The notes under the pieces were generated by a model, which was not told the origin of the DNA, ran no database searches, and saw nothing but the letters and a program-made list of their open reading frames with translations. A DNA stretch of 64,000 nucleotides from contig JAGAJL010000020.1 in the NCBI GenBank assembly GCA_017626095.1, positions 34,424 through 98,423 on the forward strand, in the 5' to 3' direction. This stretch comes from Lachnospiraceae bacterium (GTDB lineage: Bacteria > Bacillota > Clostridia > Lachnospirales > Lachnospiraceae). The translations under genes and the position numbers were made by a program. Shown in pieces: positions 52,722 through 60,423 of the stretch (the first letter of the stretch is position 1; each line of letters opens with the position of its first letter).

Positions 52722-52946
52722 GCAAGGAATATATTATTTTTCTCGTGCATTTTGACGTTGTTGATTAGTTTATCTTAGTATTCCGATAAGATATCAGCAC
52801 TTCGCGACAGGACGTCGCGAAAGGCGCATTTGGACAGGATGTCCATTATGCGCCGTGTGCGTCAGAATATTAGGAAATGATATTCGGAATACTTAGATAG
52901 ACTTATCAACGTTAGTCTTGCACAAGAAAGATAATATATTCCTTGC
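52722..52946. repeat. Family-3 long palindromic element, copy 2 (inverted relative to copy 1)
   Basis: This 225-bp element is self-complementary from GCAAGGAATATATTAT at the left end to its counterpart at 52931-52946. It has the two inner hairpins TTCGCGAC-AGGAC-GTCGCGAA (52801-52821) and GGCGCAT..ATGCGCC enclosing GGACA-GGA-TGTCC (52823-52854). Reverse-complemented, it aligns with copy 1, with stem pairs changed on both sides. It lies directly in the 5' leader of hemZ (ATG 52983). Confidence 0.88.
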
Positions 52947-52982
52947 AGACCACAACCCAAAATAAAAACGGAGTGTATTATC

Positions 52983-54482
52983 ATGTTGATTGTAAAAGTA
53001 GATGTGGCAAATTTGGAATATGACATTCATTCGCTGGTGAAGGCTTTTTATCCGGAAGAAACGGTGAAGGTGCTTACGCCGGATAAAGAAAATGCAGAAG
53101 GTGGATTGATAGATTGTATTTTGAATGCACAACCCACCACGTTTTATATTTCTCTTTTGTCAAATCCACCTCAGATTGTTTATAGCGATGAAGAAAACGG
53201 ACTGACGCATTGCTATACGGCAACTGCGCCGTATGACTTTAAAGTTAGCAATGGCTTACTTCGGAAAGAGGATAAAAACATATTTAAGCAGTTTTTATAT
53301 CTGAGTTTGTGTGATATTCATCAAAAAAGTCTGCCATGGGGTAATCTGACCGGTATTCGTCCTACTAAGATTGCTATGACAATGATAGAAGACGGAAAGG
53401 ATGATGCTCAGATTGCCGATTTTATGAAACAGAATCATTTTGTGAGTGATGAAAAAATAAAATTGGCAACGGACATTGCTCATAGAGAGCATGATTTATT
53501 AAGTAAGCTTCATGTAGAGCAGGGATATAGTTTATACATCGGTATTCCGTTCTGTCCTACTAGATGTTTGTACTGTTCTTTTACATCCAATCCGATTTGT
53601 GCTTTTGAAAAAGAAGTGGATAATTATATTGATTGTCTGGAAAAAGAGATGGTTTATGTTTCTGAGGCTTTTTCAGAACGTATTTTAGATAGTGTCTATG
53701 TAGGTGGAGGTACACCGACTACTTTGAGCGCAGAGCAGTTAGATCGTCTGCTTTCTTTGTTGGAGAAATATTTTGATTTGTCCCATCTTTTGGAGTTTAC
53801 GGTTGAGGCCGGCAGGGCAGACAGTATTACTAAAGAAAAATTGCAGGTGCTTCATGACCATAAAGTTGGCAGAATTTCGGTAAATCCGCAGACCATGAAA
53901 GAAGAAACCTTAAAAATCATCGGAAGACAGCATACGGTTTCTCAGGTAAAAGATGCTTACCGGCTTGCAAAAGAGATTGGTTTTGACAACATCAACATGG
54001 ATATGATTTTAGGTCTTCCCGGTGAAGATGAGGGGGATGTAGCAGAGACGATTCGCCAGATTAAAGAACTTGCTCCGGATTCGTTGACGGTCCATTCGCT
54101 TGCTATTAAGCGTGCCTCAAAATTAAAACAGTGGGTAGAAGAGAACGGAATCGATTGCCTGAATAATACGGATGATATGATGAAAGTTGCTGCAAAAGGA
54201 GCAGCTGATATGGGAATGGATCCTTATTATCTGTATCGCCAGAAAAATATGTCCGGCAATTTTGAAAATGTTGGTTATGCAAAACCGGGAAAATATGGAA
54301 TTTATAATATTTTGATTATGGAGGAAGTGCAGACTATCATTGCTCTGGGAGCAGGTTCGATTACCAAGCGAGTGTTCCCGGATGGGAGAATCGAGCGGTG
54401 CGATAATGTAAAGGATGTGAAGCTTTACATTGAAAAAATAGATGAGATGATTGAGCGCAAACGAAAGCTTTTTGCTGATTAA
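52983..54482 (+). CDS. hemZ: Coproporphyrinogen III oxidase-like radical SAM enzyme HemZ
   Basis: This 499-residue protein has an N-terminal region of about 165 residues typical of HemZ and a radical-SAM core. The cluster motif CPTRCLYCSF is near residue 192, YVGGGTPTTLS near 240 and the GR motif region near 275-300, with the HemN-like C-terminus. HemN relatives oxidise coproporphyrinogen without oxygen; HemZ forms may act in heme or other chemistry and are not all proven oxidases. The leader contains a long palindrome, GGAG ribosome site at usual distance. Confidence 0.92.
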   Translation: MLIVKVDVANLEYDIHSLVKAFYPEETVKVLTPDKENAEGGLIDCILNAQPTTFYISLLSNPPQIVYSDEENGLTHCYTATAPYDFKVSNGLLRKEDKNIFKQFLYLSLCDIHQKSLPWGNLTGIRPTKIAMTMIEDGKDDAQIADFMKQNHFVSDEKIKLATDIAHREHDLLSKLHVEQGYSLYIGIPFCPTRCLYCSFTSNPICAFEKEVDNYIDCLEKEMVYVSEAFSERILDSVYVGGGTPTTLSAEQLDRLLSLLEKYFDLSHLLEFTVEAGRADSITKEKLQVLHDHKVGRISVNPQTMKEETLKIIGRQHTVSQVKDAYRLAKEIGFDNINMDMILGLPGEDEGDVAETIRQIKELAPDSLTVHSLAIKRASKLKQWVEENGIDCLNNTDDMMKVAAKGAADMGMDPYYLYRQKNMSGNFENVGYAKPGKYGIYNILIMEEVQTIIALGAGSITKRVFPDGRIERCDNVKDVKLYIEKIDEMIERKRKLFAD

Positions 54483-54847
54483 ATGACCGTTTTTTGCGTC
54501 AGCCGGAGTTTCGGACCAGCCGGTTTACCTGGATTAAGCCCTATGAGGAACTTTCTGATAATAAGCGCAAGGTTGTTCTATGTCATTATCCGATTATGTG
54601 TTATAATGGGCAGTATCGTTTGGATGAAGAAGGTAATCCTAAGACCTATATGCTTTATGGCCATGTTCATGACACACAGGATCAGAGGTTGTTAGAGCAG
54701 TTTCAGGAGATAACACGGAATATCAAGACAATCGATGCCAAGGGAGAGGAGCAGAGCATTCCCTGTAATATGATTAACTGCTTCTGCATGTATTCTGATT
54801 ATGAGCCGCTTACTTTGGATGAGTGGATAGCATTGGATAAAAAATGA
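54483..54847 (+). pseudogene. C-terminal part of a metallophosphoesterase
   Basis: A frame open at the hemZ stop reads N-D-R-F-L-R-Q-P-E-F and includes VLCHYPIMCYN and YMLYGHVHD, the last two metal motifs of calcineurin-like phosphoesterases. The first motifs (DxH, GDxxD, GNH) are lost; the break lies about at the GNHD motif. No start codon or ribosome site fits. It appears to be a deletion remnant joined to hemZ. Confidence 0.75.
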
Positions 54848-54974
54848 CGTAATTAGCATCAGAAAGAAGCAAACAATAAGATTGCGATAATGACAATAGA
54901 CATTATGGAGATTGAGTGGGAATGAATTAGTAATAGATTTGGTCTATATTGTTTATATGGAAAAATAAAAGAAA

Positions 54975-55006
54975 AGGTGAGAGGCAGATGTGCCACTCAC
55001 CTTTTT
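54975..55006 (+). terminator. Terminator after the metallophosphoesterase remnant
   Basis: AGGTGAGAGGCA pairs with TGCCACTCACCT (one mismatch), loop GATG, followed by TTTTT. It probably ends the hemZ transcript. Confidence 0.88.
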
Positions 55007-55046
55007 GTAGTCTTAAGTCGCGAAATAAAGTCCATTTGGCATGACC

Positions 55047-55199
55047 GACTACAAGCAGGTGTAGTCCCAATGCCGGAAATGATAGTTGATTGGGCATATA
55101 ATAAAAAAGATAAACAATGATTAGCAATAGAAAGTGCAATAACACTTGACAAATGAGACTACAAATAGTAGTCTTATATTAGACTACAAAATGTAGTCT
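55047..55199 (+). promoter_or_regulatory. BlaI-type operators and promoter of the BlaI/BlaR1 genes
   Basis: Two identical dyads AGACTAC-5 bp-GTAGTCT lie at 55156-55174 and 55181-55199, 25 bp apart. A third, GACTACA-6 bp-TGTAGTC, is at 55047-55066 with a slightly longer spacer. They fit the TACAnnTGTA-like operators of BlaI/MecI. TTGACA at 55146-55151 with TAGTCT 17 bp downstream (inside operator 1) forms the promoter. Autorepression is expected. The remainder of the 54848-55215 gap holds the terminator and no gene. Confidence 0.82.
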
Positions 55200-55215
55200 G
55201 CAAGGAGGAAACAAA

Positions 55216-55578
55216 ATGGCAGAAATACAACTTGGAAACATAGAAACCAAATTTGCAGAAATGATTTGGAAGAATGAGCCGGTATCATCATCTGAGCTTG
55301 TGAAAATGGCGGCAGTTGAGTTTGAGTGGAAAAGAACAACCACGCATACGGTTTTAAGGAGACTCATTGATAAGGGATTATTTCAAAATGAAAAGGGAAC
55401 GGTTACATCTCTGATATCCAAACAGGAATTTTATGCTATGCAGAGCAGGAAAATTGTTGATGATTCGTTTCATGGATCACTTCCGGCTTTTATTGCTGCA
55501 TTTGCATCAAATAAGAAACTTTCCAAATCAGAGGTCGATGAAATTCAGAAAATGATTGATGAATTCCGGGGAGAGTAG
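55216..55578 (+). CDS. blaI: BlaI/MecI/CopY-family repressor
   Basis: The 120-residue protein has the BlaI winged helix (residues 1-75: ETKFAEMIWKNEPVSSSELVK and TTTHTVLRRLIDKGLF) and a C-terminal dimerisation and cleavage region ending in helices. BlaI repressors are removed by proteolysis triggered through BlaR1. No beta-lactamase gene is next to it; the likely targets are the operators in its own promoter. CAAGGAGG precedes the ATG. The M56 peptidase gene follows after 18 bases. Confidence 0.92.
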   Translation: MAEIQLGNIETKFAEMIWKNEPVSSSELVKMAAVEFEWKRTTTHTVLRRLIDKGLFQNEKGTVTSLISKQEFYAMQSRKIVDDSFHGSLPAFIAAFASNKKLSKSEVDEIQKMIDEFRGE

Positions 55579-55596
55579 ACATAGGGGAGAGTAAAT

Positions 55597-57720
55597 ATGG
55601 ATAAAATTTTTCTTTTGATTTTAAATAATGCTCTTGTTGCCGGTTGGATGATTCTGGCTGTCATTGCCTTTCGATTATTGTTTAAGAAGGCACCAAAATG
55701 GATGAATTGCATGTTGTGGGGATTGGTTGCTATCAGACTTTTCATTCCTTTTAGCATAGAGAGCATTTTTAGTTTGATACCAAGTGCAAAGCCAATACCG
55801 GCAGATTTTGAATATGCGCAAATTCCACAGATTGATTCCGGAATACAATCCATAAATACAGTAATCAATCCGGTACTTGCTGATAATTTTGCAGTAAAAG
55901 AAATTGCAAGTATAAATCCGATACAGATAGTTATTATCTTATCCTCCTATGTTTGGATCATTGGTGTAGTAGGCTTCATGATATATGCACTGGTAAGCTT
56001 TTTTCTGCTTAAAAACAGAGTGAGAAATTCAGAGCCCTTGGATCGAGGAATCATGAAATGCAAATCGATCGATAGTCCGTTTATTCTTGGTATCATAAAG
56101 CTCTGTATTTATGTGCCGGATGGGATGGATGATGAAGCATATGCCTGTGTGATTGAGCATGAGAAAACGCATATAAAAAGAGGAGACCATATCTGGAAAC
56201 CACTTGGATTTCTGCTTCTTTCCGTATACTGGTTTCATCCGCTTTGCTGGCTTTCCTATATCATGCTATGTAAAGATATCGAGTATGCCTGTGATGAAAA
56301 GGTGACGAAGGATAAAGATAAGGAATGGAAAGCAAACTATTGTCAGGTGTTGCTTGATTGCAGTTCACAAAGAAGGATGATATCTGCTTGTCCCGTGGCA
56401 TTTGGTGAAGTGAGTGTAAAGGATAGAGTTAAGTCTGTTCTAAATTATAAAAAGCCGGCGTTTTGGATGATTCTTGTTTCGATTTTCATAACGGTTATCG
56501 TAGCAGTCTGCTTTATGACCAATCCGAAGCAACACGACCAATTGGAAGAAAAGAATCGTAATGAGATGACTGATTCAACCGGAAAGGATTTGGAAGACAC
56601 AGTGCTTTTTGAAGAAATTTCATCAGGCGAGGAAGAACCGGAATATCATGAAAATTATGCAACAATTGATCACAAATATCATGTTGATGAAAACCAGTTG
56701 TTTGTGGAAATGTGGGCCAAGGCATTCTGTGACAAAGACGGTGAAACGATCTACAATTACAGTTCGGATCATGTCAGAAGTATCTTAGAAATAGAAGATG
56801 TGAATGGAACATACGTATTTGGAGCTTCATCTCCCTGGCCTTGGAATGACGAATGGTATCGTATTGGGAAAATAAGTGACAGTGCCGCAACTATATATTA
56901 TTATGCATTAACTTCTGATCCCCATGTTACGGTCTGGAGACAGAATATAACATTCGAAAAGAATAGCGAGACAACAGAAAATATAGTGAAAACGATAAGC
57001 ACGGATAAATATGAAAATATCGTACTTGGCAGCGAATTTGATTTGGCATATGGAGACGGCTTGTTCTTTATGGATTATAATAAAAATGGAGTGGGTGAAG
57101 CATTAAATAAAAATGCAATGCTAAGCAGCAGTACATTGTATAAGGACTTATTTGCACCGGATACCGCGGCAAGAGAGTTGTTAAATCTGCTTCCAAACGA
57201 TAGAAAAATTCCGATAGAAGTTTTAGATGGTGAAAATGAGAATGAAAAAATACTTCATATCACCTTTATGGAAGACAATCAGATACGAGTAATCAAGATG
57301 ATACGGCCATGGGGAGAAGCCGGAATATGGATTCCTTTTGGATGGACAAAAGATGTAGAAAGTGAAAATGATTTTTTGCCGGTGGAAAACATCGATATAT
57401 CAAAATCGGAAAAGGTTGCGGAAGAAGAAATGCAGCAGATCATTCCCATTAGTACTATGGTTGCAAACCCCGGTGATGAAAACATGGGCGTTGATTACGT
57501 AGAAGAAAACGGTCAATACATTGTTGAGGGTGATATGGTAGTTAGGTATAAACTGGTTCTTGTAGGGCAGAATCCATCAGCAAAATATCCGGTTCAGTAT
57601 ATTGTTCTGACAAATGATCCGGATATAACGTGGGAACAGGTAAATAAAAGTCTGAATAGCAGTATTTCTGCTGATAGCTTACCCGGAACGATTATCGTTG
57701 GAATGAATGAAATGAAGTAG
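55597..57720 (+). CDS. BlaR1-like M56 peptidase sensor with novel extracellular domain
   Basis: The 707-residue protein has four or so transmembrane helices in its first 310 residues and the cytoplasmic zinc peptidase motif HEKTH near 187, with DEK further on (EYACDEKVTK). These fit the M56 family. After the last helix (about 285-305) comes an extracellular region of about 400 residues. Unlike classical BlaR1 it has no SxxK or KTG motif of a penicillin-binding domain, so the signal is probably not a beta-lactam. It should cut or inactivate the BlaI-like repressor. The tail may carry two repeats of a small beta-fold. A terminator follows. Confidence 0.88.
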   Translation: MDKIFLLILNNALVAGWMILAVIAFRLLFKKAPKWMNCMLWGLVAIRLFIPFSIESIFSLIPSAKPIPADFEYAQIPQIDSGIQSINTVINPVLADNFAVKEIASINPIQIVIILSSYVWIIGVVGFMIYALVSFFLLKNRVRNSEPLDRGIMKCKSIDSPFILGIIKLCIYVPDGMDDEAYACVIEHEKTHIKRGDHIWKPLGFLLLSVYWFHPLCWLSYIMLCKDIEYACDEKVTKDKDKEWKANYCQVLLDCSSQRRMISACPVAFGEVSVKDRVKSVLNYKKPAFWMILVSIFITVIVAVCFMTNPKQHDQLEEKNRNEMTDSTGKDLEDTVLFEEISSGEEEPEYHENYATIDHKYHVDENQLFVEMWAKAFCDKDGETIYNYSSDHVRSILEIEDVNGTYVFGASSPWPWNDEWYRIGKISDSAATIYYYALTSDPHVTVWRQNITFEKNSETTENIVKTISTDKYENIVLGSEFDLAYGDGLFFMDYNKNGVGEALNKNAMLSSSTLYKDLFAPDTAARELLNLLPNDRKIPIEVLDGENENEKILHITFMEDNQIRVIKMIRPWGEAGIWIPFGWTKDVESENDFLPVENIDISKSEKVAEEEMQQIIPISTMVANPGDENMGVDYVEENGQYIVEGDMVVRYKLVLVGQNPSAKYPVQYIVLTNDPDITWEQVNKSLNSSISADSLPGTIIVGMNEMK

Positions 57721-57796
57721 AAAATGAATTAACGATATAAGTAAAAATGATAATTATAAAGTAAAAACGAAATAACGATTATAGTTGAACTGTGAA

Positions 57797-57842
57797 GAAA
57801 CTTGTGCTATGTTATTCATTACAAAGCATAAGTTTCTTTTTA
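57797..57842 (+). terminator. Terminator of the BlaI/BlaR1 operon
   Basis: GAAACTTGTGCT (57797-57808) pairs with AGCATAAGTTTC (57825-57836), one mismatch, followed by TTTTT. Confidence 0.85.
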
Positions 57843-58013
57843 TCTGTATCTTTTACAGATATATCTATATCATTCTGATATCTCGGGCGTATGCCCATCG
57901 AAACAATTCGTGCTTTAGATTCACAATTTTTATGAATATGGCAGGAAGTTTCGAAATGAGAGAAAGTTTCATCTATAAATTGATTGCTTCCTGCAGGCTA
58001 AGGAGGACATTTT

Positions 58014-59075
58014 ATGGATGGAAAAGAACAAAACAGAAGAAAGAAAAGGGGCAAACAGAATAAAAAACGTGCTGTTCCCAAAGTGGATAAAACAGCTATT
58101 GCATATCAAAATAAGGATATCGTTTCCAAAATCTTCGGAGAAGCCATGAAGGAAAAATCGTTGCATGTTTATGGGTTGGATATTCCTAAGGTACTGGATG
58201 TCATGCCGACGAATTTACCGTCACTTGAGTTGAACGAATTGCGGATTGATAACATTTTCCTTTTGGAGGACGGAAGTTATGCAATCATTGATTATGAAAG
58301 CCGGTATCGGTATATTAATAAAGTAAAATATCTTGGATATGTATTACGTGTACTTCGCAGGCTTATAAAGGATAAAGTTGATTTACGGAAAGTAAAAATC
58401 CGGATTATTATCATTTATACTGCGGATGTACGGAGAGGGACAACGGAGCCGGCATTACAGGTAGGAGCGGTGCAGTTGATTACAGAGGAAGCATTTCTGA
58501 TTGAGATTGATGCAGATGCAGAGTATCAGAGAATATTAAAAAAAGTGGAAGAAAAACAACCGCTGGATGAAGAAGACCAGATGAAAATGATTATTCTACC
58601 CCTGGCATATCGTGGAAAAGAACGACAGAAAGAGGCTGTAAAGAAAATGGTCGAGTTGATTAAAAGCATTGAAGAGCAGAATACACAGCGATTTTTATTT
58701 GCAGGGGTTTTGAGTTTTACGGATAAGATTATTGATGAAGAAGTAGCCGAAGAGATAAGGAGGAGACTGGAAATGACAAAAGTTGGACGTATTATTTATG
58801 AAGAAAAAATTGCATACGGAAAAGAAGTGGCCGACCGTGTAAAAGAGGAAGTAACCAAAGAAGTAACCAAAGAAGTAACTAAAGAAGTAACCAAAGAAGT
58901 AACTAAAGAAGTAACCAAGAGCGTTACCACATTTCAAATTGAAAAAGCAATTGCCGGAGTAACAGCTTACTGGAAAGAAAGACATGGTGCCATGATTGAT
59001 GCTGTTGAACAGGTAATGGCAATATATGGTTTTAATGAATCGGAAGCAAAAGCAAAAGTAGAACAATACTGGTAA
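58014..59075 (+). CDS. Rpn-family (PD-(D/E)XK) nuclease/transposase-like protein
   Basis: The 353-residue protein resembles Rpn/PDDEXK transposase-like proteins. A basic N-terminus (RRKKRGKQNKK) is followed by the nuclease core, with Asp in LRIDNIFLLEDG and YAIIDYESRYR near residue 90-98, then helical domains. A six-fold EVTK repeat (about residues 279-302) forms a charged linker before the C-terminal helix. Such proteins promote DNA recombination or are relics of mobile elements. No terminal inverted repeats are identified. AAGGAGG before the ATG. Downstream lies the candidate small RNA. Confidence 0.85.
   Translation: MDGKEQNRRKKRGKQNKKRAVPKVDKTAIAYQNKDIVSKIFGEAMKEKSLHVYGLDIPKVLDVMPTNLPSLELNELRIDNIFLLEDGSYAIIDYESRYRYINKVKYLGYVLRVLRRLIKDKVDLRKVKIRIIIIYTADVRRGTTEPALQVGAVQLITEEAFLIEIDADAEYQRILKKVEEKQPLDEEDQMKMIILPLAYRGKERQKEAVKKMVELIKSIEEQNTQRFLFAGVLSFTDKIIDEEVAEEIRRRLEMTKVGRIIYEEKIAYGKEVADRVKEEVTKEVTKEVTKEVTKEVTKEVTKSVTTFQIEKAIAGVTAYWKERHGAMIDAVEQVMAIYGFNESEAKAKVEQYW
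58848..58919 (+). repeat. Six 12-bp tandem units (GAAGTAACCAAA) inside the Rpn gene
   Basis: The units encode Glu-Val-Thr-Lys six times, differing only at synonymous third positions (ACC/ACT, AAA/AAG). The copy number could change by slippage without breaking the frame. Confidence 0.95.
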
Positions 59076-59084
59076 ACAACTACC

Positions 59085-59265
59085 CTGATAAAACAGGGAT
59101 GGACAAGCTAGATAGGGAAAATTTTGAAATGCTATAAACTATATGAGACGTTAAGCCGATATTAATTTAAAGAATGATTCGTTTCAAAAGGATTTGAAAC
59201 GCAAATACTTCAAGGATGAAGTGAAAACGCTTTTTCTATCTATCTGATATCAGATAGTCTTTTTA
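59085..59265 (+). ncRNA. Candidate small RNA with two AGGA-tetraloop hairpins
   Basis: Two perfect hairpins CGTTTCAAA-AGGA-TTTGAAACG (59180-59201) and ACTTCA-AGGA-TGAAGT (59207-59222) are followed by the palindrome CTATCTGATATCAGATAG (59240-59257) and a T-run, a terminator. CAGGGATG at 59094-59101 is a third GGA site. TGC-TATAAA at 59130-59138 could be an extended -10, giving an RNA of about 120 nt; or it is the 3' UTR of the Rpn gene. GGA in tetraloops is the hallmark of CsrA/RsmA sites; no csrA is in the window. Confidence 0.45.
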
Positions 59266-59403
59266 ACTTGTTATATATATGTAGGTGTCAGAAAAAATTT
59301 GGCATTTATGAGAATCATTTTATCCTTGATGAAAGTGTACTATGCAAAATATGCAAGGCAACATGTTACTTGCATGAGCGTTTTATGAAAGGAGCAGATG
59401 ATT

Positions 59404-60318
59404 ATGACAAGTAATTTCTATGGGGTTTCAAGTTATCAACAGACAAATCAGATTTACCAAAATTATCAGACAGACAAAACGAAAAAGAGTTCGGAAACAG
59501 AACAGAGTACTACCGGTGCGAAAAGTAAAAACGAAGTAGAAGTATCTGAGTGGAAACCGATAAAGATGAATAGTCCGCTTGTTCCCACAACAAAGGCAGG
59601 GTATGGAACGGTCATAGGAGATGTATCGCTCTCTGATCAGGCAAAGGATTATTATGATAAATTGAAAAGTAAATTTCATGGCATGGATTTTATTCTGGTC
59701 AGTAAAGATATGAAATCCCAGGTGGCAGCAAATGCCGCTGCTTACGGGAATGCGAATAAACCGGTTGTATTAATTGATGATGAAAAACTGGAAAGAATGG
59801 CAACGGATGAGGCTTATAGGAAAAAATATGAAGGCATCATAGCCATGTCGCAAATAAAACTGCAGGAAGCAAAGAACAGTCTTGTGAGCAGTGGGGCAAA
59901 TGTTAAGAATTTTGGTATGAGTGTTTCTTCTGACGGAAAGACCTCATTCTTTGCGACCATTGAAAAGGCAAATGAACAGCAGGCAAAAATCCTTGAGAAA
60001 AAGCAGGCGGAGAAAAAAGCCGCAAAGCTAAAAGAAAAGAAAAAAGCAGAGAAAGAAGCCATAAAAGAGAGACTTGAAAAACTGAAAGAAAACAAGAACG
60101 AGGGTGAGATTGAAGCCAAAACAGAAAATAAAGCAGAAGACGAAACAGAAAGTTCGTTAGAAGGCATAATAGAGAATAAGGAATATGTTGAGTTTAAATC
60201 TGACTCAGTGGATGCCTTGGTTTCTATGGTGGCAAAGTATGCATATGCTAACTCTTTGGAAAGTGTTATGACGGAAAGCGAAAGTAAGGTCGGACAAAAT
60301 ATCGATTTCAGAGGATAG
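59404..60318 (+). CDS. DUF6033-like protein of unknown function
   Basis: The protein has 304 residues. It starts TSNFYGVSSYQQTNQIYQ, followed by a polar Thr/Lys/Glu linker and a conserved domain (residues about 60-190) with DFILVSKDMKSQVAANAA and VLIDDEKLERMA. The C-terminal 110 residues are a highly charged coiled-coil (KKAEKEAIKERLEKLKEN) and a final YANSLESVM segment. The family is known to me mainly from Lachnospiraceae and has no proven function. ATG 59404 fits AAAGGAG (9 bases); ATG 59398 does not. A companion gene follows after the repeat array. Confidence 0.75.
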   Translation: MTSNFYGVSSYQQTNQIYQNYQTDKTKKSSETEQSTTGAKSKNEVEVSEWKPIKMNSPLVPTTKAGYGTVIGDVSLSDQAKDYYDKLKSKFHGMDFILVSKDMKSQVAANAAAYGNANKPVVLIDDEKLERMATDEAYRKKYEGIIAMSQIKLQEAKNSLVSSGANVKNFGMSVSSDGKTSFFATIEKANEQQAKILEKKQAEKKAAKLKEKKKAEKEAIKERLEKLKENKNEGEIEAKTENKAEDETESSLEGIIENKEYVEFKSDSVDALVSMVAKYAYANSLESVMTESESKVGQNIDFRG

Positions 60319-60395
60319 TAAAAGCAGAGCCGGGCGAACTGTCGATTTTAGAGGATAGTAAAAGCAGAGCCGGATAAACTATCAGCTTCAGATAA
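60290..60395 (+). repeat. Tandem repeats of the DUF6033 gene 3' end
   Basis: A 38-44 bp unit containing ATCGATTTCAGAGGATAGTA, which includes the stop codon TAG of the gene at 60318, recurs at least twice more (near 60343 and 60383). Each later copy contains a relic stop. It is another case of a gene end copied into its spacer. Confidence 0.7.
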
Positions 60396-60423
60396 TAGGA
60401 GTAGAAAAAGAGGAGGGTTACAT

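Noticed and set aside
54483-54695. Frame starting ATG 54483 after hemZ
   Set aside because: It is the wrong frame over the metallophosphoesterase remnant, whose motifs are read in the frame of 54494.
57785-58063. 92-codon plus-strand frame before the Rpn gene
   Set aside because: It covers the terminator and spacer, has no ribosome site, and overlaps the well-supported Rpn start.
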